In this document: in pieces, positions 21,438-31,841 of the stretch
Position numbering within the stretch: the stretch's first letter is position 1
Layout: the number at the start of each line of letters is the position of its first letter
NCBI GenBank assembly: GCA_030849835.1
Contig: JASAOC010002043.1
Span: 1-64,000 of the forward strand
Origin: Herpetomonas samuelpessoai
Lineage: Eukaryota > Euglenozoa > Kinetoplastea > Trypanosomatida > Trypanosomatidae
Length of the DNA: 64,000 nucleotides
Direction: 5' to 3'
The notes under the pieces: model-generated
What the model was told of the DNA's origin: nothing
Seen by the model: the letters and a program-made list of their open reading frames with translations, nothing else
Database searches by the model: none
Translations under genes and position numbers: made by a program

Positions 21438-23675
21438 CTAGGGAGATGATGCGCTACTGGAGGCTGCAGATGAGCTTATAGCATCTTCGCTGTCAGTGGC
21501 TACCCCACCAAATACCGAGTCAAACGTAAAGTACAGCCCGCCAATCCAAACAATCAATGCCAGCACGAGGTAAGCATAGCAACGAAGGCGGCGCCACGTG
21601 TACGGTCCCTGAAAGAGCTTCAGCATGTACTCCTTGTAGGACAGTGTCTCCCGGGCCGGGTCCATGGCATTATCGATCTGCAGTGAGAGCAACGCGGGAA
21701 TGGTGATCATCAGATGCACCCCCGCAAAGGCCCCAAGGAAGCTCGCAAAGATGTTGAGGGCGTCGCCGCCGATAAAGAGAGCGAAGACGCCGAAAAGAAC
21801 GTTCAGCACGATGCGAACAAGGTACGCCTTGGTGCGGTCGCGGCGAACGCTGACATTGATGGCACGGTCCACGAGCTGGATCGCGGGGACGTATTGGATG
21901 GGGTAACCAAAGATGAGGCTGAGGCCGAGGAGGCACTGCAGCGACTTTTTCATGAGGCCGGGAGGGAGTGCAAGAACGACGGACGTGTGCAGGTTTTCGC
22001 CGTACGCGCAGTAGCCCAAGACCCCAAAGGCGATGTAGAGCGTCACGATGCACATGAGGGTGTACTTGACAAGCACCCCGAACCGCGCGCGGCTCTCTGG
22101 CGCAAGACTGTTCTCGACGGGCAAGACGATGCCGATGCCCTCAAGGGAGAACATGTGACCAGAGAGAAACACGAGGATGCGCGCGGACGGGAGAAAGGCA
22201 AGGACTCCTGCTGCCACGCCGTTGGTCGACAGATGCTCCACATCGACCGCAGTGGTGCCGGCTAGCACAATGGCCACAAAAAGCCCTGCCAGCATGGACG
22301 CGTACGCCAGGATGTTCATCTTGTTGGACAGGAAGGTCATGGGGGTGACCACCACAACGGTGACGGCAATGCACACGGCGTACGAATGAGGGAACGGGAA
22401 GAGCGAGGCGAAGGTCGATGACGCGTACTGAATGTACATGACACAGAAACCAAACTGTGTGAAGATGAGGGCGAAATCAGTGAAGTAGCGGAACCAGCTA
22501 CCAAGCACGTAATTCACCACGGCAGGGTACGTCTTGATCTCAGCATGGTTGATAGTGTGCTTGGCATGCAGCAAGGACAGTGCGCAGTCGATCATGAGGA
22601 GACCGAGGAGAAGGACGACAATAATACCCAACAAGTAGCCTGTGTCCTGGTAGTAAGTAGGCAAGAGGAAGACACCCGCACCGACGTTGCCTTTGAAAAT
22701 GTGGAAGACTGCTTTTCCCAGGGTATTGTACTGTGCGGCACCGCCTGGCCCGCCTCCGTGAGACGAGGTCTGGCTAACGAACGAGGAATCCATAGCGGCA
22801 AAGCTGTTGAACTCAATGGCGCTACGCTGACGTGAGTCGTCACTCTCGCTGCCGTCCCCATCCGCGGATTTGGCTTCCTCATCGTTGCTCTGGTACGCTC
22901 CTTTGCCGCGTGTGCCGCCGTAGTTCGGGCGTCGCTCATCGAGCATGGGCAGCTCCACAGGGCCTGCGGTGGTGGCAGAGGCTGGTGGGGTCGGACCGTC
23001 GCTTTCGTCATCGGTCTTGCGTTTGTCCATGTCCGTGTCAGCGTCCCACCGCACCCTCTTTGTGGCACCGACGGCGTCTGTGGCGGGGGTGGCCGGGATG
23101 CTGGTGAACTGTGCAAGTGCGTGCGTGCCGACACCCATGAAGCCCGCCCCGGCCGCCGCCCGTGGGGTGTGAGTGTTGCTGATAGGCGGTGTGAGTACGT
23201 TCATGCTGCTCTGAAGGGACAACAGCCCACTATGCTGCTGCGGCGTCTGTAACACAGACGGCAGGCTGCTGTGCGCTGTAGCACCGACGTGAATCAATCC
23301 GTGAGGTCCGGCCACTCGCGTGGCGGGCGCTGACGGTGACTCAGACCAATTGGCAGCGGAGGGAGCCTGCTTGAGCATCGGACTTAGATTCTGTGCATCA
23401 GCCAGCGAAGCCATAGCCGTCGGCGCCGACGAGAAGCGGCCGAGAGAAGGGCTCTGCGACAACGGCTGCAGAGAGGCCGACGCTGCCAGAGAAGACGCAG
23501 CGGAGGGAGCGTGAGGGAGCGACGCAGCACCATCGCTGACACGGCTGGCCTCCAGCTGCATCTGCGCCGTGGTCTCACCAAGGTTACGTTGCGTTGTCGT
23601 ACGCGGGAGGTCCCGTGGGGTGCCTTCATTTCGCGGCAGCACGCCTAGGTTGTCGTGTGTGACCTGTAGTGTCAT
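21438..23675 (-). CDS. AAAP-family amino acid transporter with long N-terminal extension
   Basis: A 745-residue protein. The last ~420 residues form a polytopic membrane domain with about 10-11 spans, starting at the family signature KAVFHIFKGNVGAGVFLLP, followed by LLGIIVVLLLGLLMIDCALSLL and later segments including the GIGIVLPVENS and FGYPIQYVPA motifs. These are typical of SLC36/AAAP proton-coupled amino acid transporters, a large family in trypanosomatids. The first ~320 residues are hydrophilic, rich in Ser, Ala, Thr, Gln and Pro, with an acidic stretch (DTDMDKRKTDDESDG). Trypanosomatid transporters of this family usually have much shorter N-tails. ATG 23675 is the first in-frame ATG. 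Substrate unknown. Confidence 0.9.
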   Translation of the reverse strand: MTLQVTHDNLGVLPRNEGTPRDLPRTTTQRNLGETTAQMQLEASRVSDGAASLPHAPSAASSLAASASLQPLSQSPSLGRFSSAPTAMASLADAQNLSPMLKQAPSAANWSESPSAPATRVAGPHGLIHVGATAHSSLPSVLQTPQQHSGLLSLQSSMNVLTPPISNTHTPRAAAGAGFMGVGTHALAQFTSIPATPATDAVGATKRVRWDADTDMDKRKTDDESDGPTPPASATTAGPVELPMLDERRPNYGGTRGKGAYQSNDEEAKSADGDGSESDDSRQRSAIEFNSFAAMDSSFVSQTSSHGGGPGGAAQYNTLGKAVFHIFKGNVGAGVFLLPTYYQDTGYLLGIIVVLLLGLLMIDCALSLLHAKHTINHAEIKTYPAVVNYVLGSWFRYFTDFALIFTQFGFCVMYIQYASSTFASLFPFPHSYAVCIAVTVVVVTPMTFLSNKMNILAYASMLAGLFVAIVLAGTTAVDVEHLSTNGVAAGVLAFLPSARILVFLSGHMFSLEGIGIVLPVENSLAPESRARFGVLVKYTLMCIVTLYIAFGVLGYCAYGENLHTSVVLALPPGLMKKSLQCLLGLSLIFGYPIQYVPAIQLVDRAINVSVRRDRTKAYLVRIVLNVLFGVFALFIGGDALNIFASFLGAFAGVHLMITIPALLSLQIDNAMDPARETLSYKEYMLKLFQGPYTWRRLRCYAYLVLALIVWIGGLYFTFDSVFGGVATDSEDAISSSAASSSASSP

Positions 23676-24982
23676 GTAAGTAGTAGTTACGGTTGTTAGT
23701 GGATGACAGCTACCACAAACACTTTGGCACACTTCTCAATGATGGAAGCGCGAGAATACGCACTTGTAATTATGTTTTTTTTTTTCAGAACCACAACACT
23801 ATGGACGTGGCAAGAGGATAGTCAAAGCAATGGAGTGAGACAGACAAAGAGAGAGAGAGGGGGACGCTGTTTCGAGCAGAAAGAAACAAGAGAAAGCGTT
23901 AGAAAAGTGGGGGAGGGGGTGTTAACGGCAGTTCAAGGTCATTCACTGCCAAGATAGGAATCCTAGGGGAGTTGTTAGGAAAGCAACACACCCACACACA
24001 CAAAAAAAAAGGGGGCCGATAAGGTGACAGGTGAAGGGGGGTAGATCGGTAGAGAGGGCGGACAAGAGAGTGTACCGCAATGTGCCCAGAACGAGATCTT
24101 TCGCTCCTGTTACGAAACCCGCCTGGTAGTTTTCAAAGAAGCAAGAGGGGTGAAAAGGAAAGACAAACACACAGTGGTTAACTTCTCCGAATTGGTAATG
24201 AGAAGGTTCCTACGGTTTTTTTGTATCGACAAAGGAATGGGAAGTGATGCGAGGACGCAAATATCGGTATCTCGGACGTGTTATGTAGTAATAGCTAGAG
24301 AGGTGAATGACAATCAAAAGGGAAGAAAGGCGACGAAAGGAAAACGATGGTGTCCTGTGACTTCACTATGAAGGAGACAAGAAGGCGTTTTATAGACGAA
24401 CGGTCGAGAGGACTGCTATCCATGGAAAGCCCCAGTCAGCGTAAGAAGTACAGGGTCGGAAGTGATGCAAGAGGGTTTCGGTTTTGTCTTCGCAGTGTGG
24501 ACGGAGGTATCTGAGACTTTTCCTCCATCTGCATCACTGGCACACCCACAGCGGCAAGGAAGTTCCATTTTACATATGTTTGGCTAAGGCGTGGGTTTCA
24601 CCACCATTTACAGTGCGCCGTCATGGAGCAGCCGCATTTTTCGTTAGTGAAAACGTACGTTCACAGGCCATCACTGACTGCTGTGATGCATGCTCAAGGA
24701 GAAAGCTTTTACTATTCTGCTTCAGCGACAGAGAGAAAGCCGCGCTCGTTCTATAGAATGTTTGTTGAGTGCATTATTCGCACATGGCAAGGGCATCCAA
24801 CATCTTTCCAAGGAGTGTGCGAAGAACTCGAAAAGGGAAAGGGCCCCATAAAGGAGACCCTCAGGTAGTTTACATCAGTCGGCTGAGAGAAACGAACCGC
24901 AGTGTCTGACAGGTGTCGAGAACAAGACACGCACAACGAATAAACCATTTACAAAAGACGCCTCTCTCTCTCTATTTCGCTC
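23676..24982 (-). other. intergenic region
   Basis: 1.3 kb between the protease-like ARM gene and the transporter. Holds a T11 run near 23775, GA-rich DNA near 23848-23862 and an A9 run near 24002. Short frames here have no acceptor or composition support. Confidence 0.6.
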
Positions 24983-26776
24983 TCACGCCTGGTTGCTAGC
25001 AACAAGCGATGGAATGGAGAGACGAAGGGCTTCGTGGCTCTGGGGGTTGAGCAAGATGGCTGCCCTGTACTCGGGTACGTTACCGAGACCCCACAGCGCG
25101 GCGTTGCCATGGACCATGATACCATCATTGCCCACGTGCGCCAGCATGACATCCACGAGCACGTCAATCAGCTCGTGGGTGATGTAGTTCGCCCGAGACA
25201 CAGAAGTGCCTGTGGTTTGCAACTTCGATGACGCTGACGGGCTTGTGTGAGGTGCGCGGCTGAGCTGCAGCGCCTGTCGGTCTTGCACAAGCTCCGCCAC
25301 GAACTCCAGGATGCGTTCAACGAGAAAGACCTGGCCGTGACGGAACCGCTGGAGAAGATTTCCCACGTGCTCCAGCAAGCCCTCTTGGACCATGCGGGAC
25401 GCGAAGCTCTCCCCGTTAAACTCCTTTACAGTTGGGGGGACGTGACATGGTGGGCTCCACTGCAGAAGACGGGTGAGCATCGCCAAACTAAACTTCTGCA
25501 GCACAAGGGAGTCCGTAAATCGCTTCATGGCCATGAGGAGCAACACCAGGAGGCGCTCCCCACCATTGTGAGGGGTAAAGACGTCGATGCCAGCGTCCGT
25601 CATGTTGCACAGTAGGACCACACCAAACTGCACAATGGCTTCATTCTCTGGGAACGTCTCCACAATGACCAAGGCCCGTTGCACCCCGTCCTCGGCAGCA
25701 ATCGCACGGAGTACGTCCGTGTCACCTACACTCACCTTCCACAAGGCGCGCAGTCCGAGCTCCGCGAGCTCTTCGTCATGAGGGAACACCACCAGGTTGG
25801 CCAGTATGATGTTCACAGCGCCGGCCTCTTCTTTAGGGTTCAATGCCGTGTTCGACTTTGCCGTCATTTCGCAGAGCCGCCGTGTCACCTCACGCACCGT
25901 CTCTTTTCCGCGGAAGTTGCTGAGGATGGTGTAGACCCGCGTGATGTCCTTCTCGGTAAACCACGTTGCCCAAATGTCCTCAAAGCCTGCAGCCCCCGTG
26001 ACCTGGTGCTGCGGCAACACTGCCAGCTGCTTCATGGCGAACATGTGCTGCACAATGGCCACAATGGAAACGATGCGGTTGACAATGCCTTCTCCATCCG
26101 CACCCGGGCGCTGGGATTGCAGTCCAATCAGGTTGCCCAAATCGTTGAAAGCAGGGCAGCCCGCCGTACGAGTCAGGCCGTTGGTCTTGAGGTAGTAGAT
26201 GCTATCGCGACAACGAAGAACCTCCTCGAAGCGCTTCTGCTCGAGGACGCTGTGGGTGCTGGCGGCGGTGTCTGAGTGTGTCGCGTAGGGATCCTCCTCT
26301 GAAGAGTCTCCTTCGAAGCCTTGCCCATCGGCAGTCCCGTTGCTGCCGTCCGCCAGCCGGCGAAGGTCATCCGGCTCCACGATGGGGTGTTGCACCACAA
26401 GTACCACGTCCCCTTCACACACCGCTGTCCATTCTCGCTGTGTAAGCGGTACGTGAACGGGCACCACGTGCAGGAGAGGATCCTCCTCGCAGGCGACGAG
26501 GCAGTAATCCATGAACTCTGGATAGGCGGCGGTGAAGAAGTACTTGTGAGGCTGTAACTTCACATCCACGACGCGTTTCTTGGTGCCCTCGAAAAAAGTG
26601 GCTGTGAGGTTGGCGGCTTCCTCCTTGGTACTTCCAACAGCGAAGCGGGAGGTGAGGATAATCCCAGCACCTACGAGAACACCAGTGCCCACGGTCGAGC
26701 CAGTGGCATGACTCGCACGAAGACGGCACACCGCCGGGATGTTCACCCGGTTGCTCGACGTCAGAGGGGACGCCAT
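24983..26776 (-). CDS. inactive trypsin-like (HtrA-type fold) domain fused to ARM-like helical repeats
   Basis: A 597-residue protein. Residues 1-225 follow the chymotrypsin-fold protease pattern: GTGVLVGAGIILTS (31-43) aligns with the 'GTGFLVGPNLILTN-H' strand, LQPHKYFFT and FMDYCLVACE with the catalytic-Asp strand (Asp90), and TAGCPAFNDLGNLIGLQ (204-220) with 'GSSGSPVFND.G.LVGLH'. At the catalytic positions His is replaced by Phe45 and Ser by Ala205, so proteolysis is unlikely. Residues about 260-597 are helical repeats resembling armadillo/HEAT units (for example LAELGLRALWKVSVGDTDVLRAI and IVQFGVVLLCNMTDAGIDVF). The combination suggests a binding or scaffold protein. The role is unknown; an acceptor-like AG is at 26800-26801. 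Confidence 0.75.
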   Translation of the reverse strand: MASPLTSSNRVNIPAVCRLRASHATGSTVGTGVLVGAGIILTSRFAVGSTKEEAANLTATFFEGTKKRVVDVKLQPHKYFFTAAYPEFMDYCLVACEEDPLLHVVPVHVPLTQREWTAVCEGDVVLVVQHPIVEPDDLRRLADGSNGTADGQGFEGDSSEEDPYATHSDTAASTHSVLEQKRFEEVLRCRDSIYYLKTNGLTRTAGCPAFNDLGNLIGLQSQRPGADGEGIVNRIVSIVAIVQHMFAMKQLAVLPQHQVTGAAGFEDIWATWFTEKDITRVYTILSNFRGKETVREVTRRLCEMTAKSNTALNPKEEAGAVNIILANLVVFPHDEELAELGLRALWKVSVGDTDVLRAIAAEDGVQRALVIVETFPENEAIVQFGVVLLCNMTDAGIDVFTPHNGGERLLVLLLMAMKRFTDSLVLQKFSLAMLTRLLQWSPPCHVPPTVKEFNGESFASRMVQEGLLEHVGNLLQRFRHGQVFLVERILEFVAELVQDRQALQLSRAPHTSPSASSKLQTTGTSVSRANYITHELIDVLVDVMLAHVGNDGIMVHGNAALWGLGNVPEYRAAILLNPQSHEALRLSIPSLVASNQA

Positions 26777-27625
26777 AGTCGTGGTTTGTGTGAAGAGAAC
26801 TGGAAGTGCTTAGGCCCTAAAAGGCAATCACAGTGCTCGTCAGGGGACAAAAGAGGAATGTTCAGAGGTGAGGTGGACATAGCATGTAGGAAATGAAAAG
26901 AGGTGATGAGAGCAAACAGGTTGGCTGGCCACATCTTGGTGCAATACTGTTTGCAACGCACCGGCAATGGTGTTCCCGCGTCCGGATCCCCTAACCCAAA
27001 CCTTCAGCGGAAGCGCTGGGGAGCCAACCAGGAGACTAGAAAGAATGACCTGAGAGCTTTGGAGACGGTTTGTTGAACGGGAGCACTGGAGCCCTGGGGA
27101 GCTGGTCCAGTCCATAACACCGATAGCGACGGCAAACATTTCTCTTTATGTGCGTTGTTCACAACGGTAGACGACTTACACCGTGGCAGCTCCGGTGTGA
27201 GACGGGATGCTGTACAGTCGGGGCATCAGACGGAGGCAAGGTGTGAATAATAGAGCCATTTGCGCGTAGGGAAGAAGGGAGGGGGTAGGGGAATACAGAA
27301 AGAAACACAGGTAGCTCAACAAACCACAGATGGGAGAGGGAGTGGTGCGCTGAAGTATCATGACACGTGGAATGCGTGAGCTGATGACGGTCCAGATCTC
27401 CGTGTGGTTGAGGGGCTACAGAGAACGACGAAAAATAAGAAAGATTCCGCACATTTCACAGTGTGTATACGCAACATGTGTACAAAGAGAAGAAACACAA
27501 AGAGAAGAAATGATCTCCAACCCGACACCACACACATCCAGCAACTAACCAAGGACGGAGAGAAAAGAGAAAAAGAAAGACTTTGTGCGAATAGAAGGAC
27601 AACTAAAGTTTTCCTGACGCAGCCT
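26777..27625 (-). other. intergenic region
   Basis: 0.85 kb of UTR-like DNA between the KYGPEP repeat gene and the protease-like gene. No supported gene. Confidence 0.6.
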
Positions 27626-30600
27626 CTACTGACGGCTGCTCCAAAGCTCCGACAGCCCATTGGCTGGGACAGAAGATGCATCACGGTGAGCCAGTTCGCC
27701 AAATGTAAACGAGCGACGGCAACTGAAGCAGAATGCTGCGCGCTCGTTCGCTGGCCCCGCGACTTCGGGTGAAATGGACGTGAGCGGGGTGAGGCAGTTT
27801 GGGCAGGGGCCACGGTCAATTTCGGGGACAGGCGGCACGTAGCGGGATTTCGGCCAAGGGGACGCCCCGCCCCCGTTGCCTACGGCCATGTGCTCGTCCT
27901 GGTCAAGGGATGCCGCTTCCGGACGGCGGGCTTCAGGGCTGTAGTATGTCCCTGCCGAAGGGTCGGCGCGCCGCGGAGAAACCTGAGGCTGGGAAAAGCT
28001 TGCGCGCTCTGGTACATAGGTCGCCGCGACTCCGTTCCCGCCACGTGGGGACACCGCACGGTGCGACGTGGCGCCGCGGGCAGAGTGCATCCGTGGAGAC
28101 CGGCTGCGGGTGCCCTCCGCGGCCGCCGTGGCCGCCACCACTCGGCGCAGGCGCATCTGACGCTCCTCGCTCTCCTCCAACTGCTGCTTGAGCTTTTCTT
28201 CAAAGGTTTTGGAGCGGTTGACGAGGCTGCGGGCCTTGGCCAGCTCTTGCTGTAGGTGCACAATCTGCGCGTCCTGGCGCAGCTCGGTCGGGGATGGGCG
28301 AGGCCTTTGCTCTGACGCCGCACCTCCACGTGGGGAGGTAACGGCACTACGGCGAGGAGACCGGACAGGTGGCGCAGCAGCGGGGGGTACGGCGGCCGTG
28401 CTCGCTGCTTTGGCCGCAGCCAGTGCGGCTTCGAGGCTGCGCTGGCGCTTCTTGGACTCGTTGAGCTGCTCCACCAACTGTTGGAGCTCTGGTTGTGTTG
28501 GCTCGCTCTTCGCTGGCTGGGCCTGCATCTTCTCGTGCATCTCTCTGAGCTTGCCCAGCTGGTCATCCTGGCTTCGCGTCACGTTCATCAGATCCTCAAT
28601 CTGTGAGAGGAAGCGGGCGGCCTGCTGCAGGGCGTGGGCAAGCTGCTCGCTGTCGTGGACGGGGCACAACGCCTCCGTCGACTCCCACTGACGAAGGAAG
28701 TCCTCGGCGAGGCGCTTTTCTTCGTCAGAGCTAATGTCGATTGCCTGGGACCGAAGGCAGGTCTTGAGGGCATCCAAGACGGCGCGCAATGAGAGCACCA
28801 TGGAGTCGGAGAAGGCACGTGACTCACCGCGAGCAGGCACCCGAAGCTGTCGCACGTGGTCGACAAGGTCAGCCACTGCGTACGGCGGCTGCACATCATC
28901 CGCGAGCGAGTACCCAGTGCCGTCGCCTCGCGGCATCCAGAGGCCCTCGTTCACAAGTTGTGCTGCCTTCCGTTCGTCCCGTAGACGCAGCCACCTTGCC
29001 ATGGCGCGTGCCTGTAACGCGGTCGCCTGACGCTCCGCGAGGAGTTCCGCGCATTTGTCTCCGAGAACACCGGGGGACCGGCGGGCGGGCGGGGCTTGCG
29101 GTGCAGTCGTCGTGTCCACAGCTGGTGTCGCAGGTGGCGAGGGCGCAGGAGGCAGAGGGGGCGGAGGCGAGGACACATTTTCTGTCGACACCTTCCGCGG
29201 TTCCTCAGAAGGCACAGCAGCAAGAGAGGCTGGGGGTGGTGGAGGTGCGGAGGTAGCCACGGGGGACACATGCGCTGTCTCTGTCACCTGAATGGGGTCT
29301 GAAGTGGTGATGGGCTCGAGCTGTAGTGTCGGGCTCGGTGGTGCTGGTGGCTCGTCACCGTGCTGTGTTCCAAGGACCACTGGCTCGGCTTCCACAGGGG
29401 ATGGGGTGCGTGTCCTGTCGGACGCGTTCACAGGTTCAGATTCCGTGGGTGCCGGCTGTGGAGAGGGGACAGGTTGCTCGGGATCTGTCATAACGGTGGT
29501 CTTTTCCACCGGAGGTGCTTCCGCTTGGATTTGGTTTGTCTCAGGTGCGACCGTCAGCTCATAGCCAGCGTTTTCCGTTGCGTCCACGGGTGCCGCCGGT
29601 TCCTCTGGCTCCACCACCTCCGCTGCCATCGGGGCGACCACTTCTTCTTCTGTGGGAAGCGGAGTCTCAACTTCCTCGACCACTGGTGGAGCAGAGGGAG
29701 TTTCAGGATTTGTGACGAGAGGTACGGTCGGCTCTGGGCCATAGCGCTGGACCAGTTTCTGAATCATGGCCTCTTCGCGACCGGCAAACCGACGGAGGTT
29801 GCCCTCCACAGTGTTGAGTTTCTCGGGATGGTACGTGGAGTAAATGGCGATAAGCCGTTCCCGGTAGCTGTGTTCCGCTGGCGCAGCAGGAGCCGCTTGC
29901 TGCCGCGTGGGGGAACCCGTCACTGGCGACACGCTGGACAGGGATGTCTCACTGGTAGGCGGAGGAGCAGAGGCCACTGGAGAGGCAGCGGGCGGTGCGG
30001 GAGGTGGGGTCACCGCTGAGACAGCGGTCTCCTCCATGGGAGGCGGTGATGCTTCACGCTCCTCTCCACCTTCGAGGTCCGCAGCGCCTGTGGTTGCGCC
30101 GGGTAAGTGCACATCCACTCCAATAACCGGCTCTGGACCGTACTTCTTCACGAGGGAGCGCACCACAGCCTCCTCACGACCAGCGTATTTCTTGAGGGTG
30201 CCGGGCACTAGGTGCACCTTCTCCGGCTCGTACTTGGTGTAGATTGCCGTAAGTCGGTCGCTGTAGCTCGCGTTCGGGTTGGGGTTCACCATGGTTCCGC
30301 GCTCTGGTGTGGCGGAAGCGTTCTCACGTGGGGTGGGTTCGGGAGTCGTCATGGCGCTGTACGTGATCTCGCGCGGTGAAGGCTCCGGTGACCCCGCAGC
30401 GCTTGCATACGGAGTGGCCGTGTTGAGGCTCCGGTCCATTGCAGTACTGGAACCACGGTTCAGGGAGGACTCGCCAGCTCCCGAGGCCGCGGCGGCTACG
30501 GCGGCAACAGCAGTGTTCGCAGCGGCGGCTTCGCGCATGGCGTCTTCAATGCGCGGCTCAGGGCCGTACTTCCCCACCAGCTGCTTAATCACGGCCTCCT

Positions 30601-31093
30601 CTTTCCCCGCAAATTTCTTCAGGGTTCCATTCACGGTGTGCAGCTTCTCTGGCTGGTACTTTGTGTAGATCGCAACGAGACGGTCATGGTACGACGCGCC
30701 GGGGTTGGGATTGTTGGCCCCTTCGCCAGGAGGTACGCTGGACGCATTGCGCGCGGGTGTGATGGACTCCCCTGTCACTGCGGACTCCTTATCCGGCACA
30801 AGCGCTGGTGGTGGGGCACCAAGGGGACGCAGCATCACAAACGCCGTGCCATCCTGAGGCAGTTCGAGGGACTTTGAGGTATCCTGTGCCTGGATGACGT
30901 GGGGAAGGGGCCGTACACGCCGCGACCCGCCCTCGTCGACGAGCAACGCAGGGTGGAGTTGAAACTGCTCCCATAGGTTGTCCTGTTCTACGGCTTTCAC
31001 AATCTTCTTGAAAATGTCCTCGAACTTCTCCTTCTCCTTCACTTCGAGAACGGACGTGCCCTTGATGGGGCCTCCTACAACCCTGATCTTCAT
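27626..31093 (-). CDS. large KYGPEP-repeat, coiled-coil protein with C-terminal zinc ribbon
   Basis: A 1155-residue protein. The N-terminus (1-90) may form a small beta-grasp-like domain (MKIRVVGGPIKGTSVLEV, later TAFVMLRPLG). Three copies of a ~47-residue module lie at about 134-180, 275-322 and 408-455. Each starts Y-DRL-AIY-KY-PEK, continues with V-GTLKK-AG-EEA and ends LV-KYGPEP. I recall similar modules in other kinetoplastid proteins, several of them cytoskeletal or flagellar, but with no fixed function. A long Pro/Glu/Val/Thr-rich linker follows (about 460-700), then coiled-coil segments (about 850-1000; LEEKLKQQLEESEERQMRLRR). A CPNC...CFSC zinc ribbon ends the protein. It looks like a structural scaffold. 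Confidence 0.85.
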   Translation of the reverse strand: MKIRVVGGPIKGTSVLEVKEKEKFEDIFKKIVKAVEQDNLWEQFQLHPALLVDEGGSRRVRPLPHVIQAQDTSKSLELPQDGTAFVMLRPLGAPPPALVPDKESAVTGESITPARNASSVPPGEGANNPNPGASYHDRLVAIYTKYQPEKLHTVNGTLKKFAGKEEAVIKQLVGKYGPEPRIEDAMREAAAANTAVAAVAAAASGAGESSLNRGSSTAMDRSLNTATPYASAAGSPEPSPREITYSAMTTPEPTPRENASATPERGTMVNPNPNASYSDRLTAIYTKYEPEKVHLVPGTLKKYAGREEAVVRSLVKKYGPEPVIGVDVHLPGATTGAADLEGGEEREASPPPMEETAVSAVTPPPAPPAASPVASAPPPTSETSLSSVSPVTGSPTRQQAAPAAPAEHSYRERLIAIYSTYHPEKLNTVEGNLRRFAGREEAMIQKLVQRYGPEPTVPLVTNPETPSAPPVVEEVETPLPTEEEVVAPMAAEVVEPEEPAAPVDATENAGYELTVAPETNQIQAEAPPVEKTTVMTDPEQPVPSPQPAPTESEPVNASDRTRTPSPVEAEPVVLGTQHGDEPPAPPSPTLQLEPITTSDPIQVTETAHVSPVATSAPPPPPASLAAVPSEEPRKVSTENVSSPPPPLPPAPSPPATPAVDTTTAPQAPPARRSPGVLGDKCAELLAERQATALQARAMARWLRLRDERKAAQLVNEGLWMPRGDGTGYSLADDVQPPYAVADLVDHVRQLRVPARGESRAFSDSMVLSLRAVLDALKTCLRSQAIDISSDEEKRLAEDFLRQWESTEALCPVHDSEQLAHALQQAARFLSQIEDLMNVTRSQDDQLGKLREMHEKMQAQPAKSEPTQPELQQLVEQLNESKKRQRSLEAALAAAKAASTAAVPPAAAPPVRSPRRSAVTSPRGGAASEQRPRPSPTELRQDAQIVHLQQELAKARSLVNRSKTFEEKLKQQLEESEERQMRLRRVVAATAAAEGTRSRSPRMHSARGATSHRAVSPRGGNGVAATYVPERASFSQPQVSPRRADPSAGTYYSPEARRPEAASLDQDEHMAVGNGGGASPWPKSRYVPPVPEIDRGPCPNCLTPLTSISPEVAGPANERAAFCFSCRRSFTFGELAHRDASSVPANGLSELWSSRQ

Positions 31094-31841
31094 TGGTTAC
31101 AGTGGAGAAGCCTATTCAGCGCGATAATTGGCGTTTCTGCTCGCACAACCAGTTCCGGAAGATGACGCACTGGACCTGGGAGTGGGGATTACGGCGGTCA
31201 AGATGGAATAAAGGTAGACAAACACAGATAATGCAACCCCCAAAAAGAAATATGTATATTTAAAAGCTTTCCACGAATTTGTTTATGTTTTGGTAACAAA
31301 GGCGACGGTAATATTTGACTGCAACAAGGAGCACGTCCGACGGCGTTTTCTAAAAAGATGACAATGTTATCGCTAACTCCTAGAAATACACGGGATGACT
31401 AAACGTAGAAGCGTGGAGTGGAACGATAACGGTGGTTGGGCATGCAAACATTCTTGAGCGTTGTGTCGCGAAAAAACAGTCTGCCATCTTGCAAATGAGG
31501 TTACACCAGCCCGACTCATGAATAGTGTCTTGGTAGTTATGGGTGTCGTTGTTCTCCTTTTTTTTTTGCGGAAAAAGATTCTTCAGTTATCCGTCGTGTC
31601 ATTTTCGGATGTTCTTCCTTTTCTTTTTTCTCCTTCGCGTTGTGGCACATCCAAGTGAGGCCGAGGCCACAGGGAGGAGGCTCAGCGCGATGCATCAAAG
31701 TCCTACACGTGTCAACGCAGCGGAGCGTAGAAGGACAACAGCGAGAGCAGCACAAGGGAAGCTGGGGCAGACCTCAGAACAGAAAAGAAACCCTAAACAG
31801 GTTCCTTTTGCAATTGGGGACCTGAAATCTGGAATGCGTGC
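31094..31841 (-). other. intergenic region
   Basis: AT-rich stretch near 31220-31290 and a T11 run near 31558-31568. No supported gene on the minus strand. Confidence 0.6.

Noticed and set aside
23765-23800. Plus-strand T11-CAG resembling an acceptor
   Set aside because: Opposite to the array direction, with no plus-strand gene after it.
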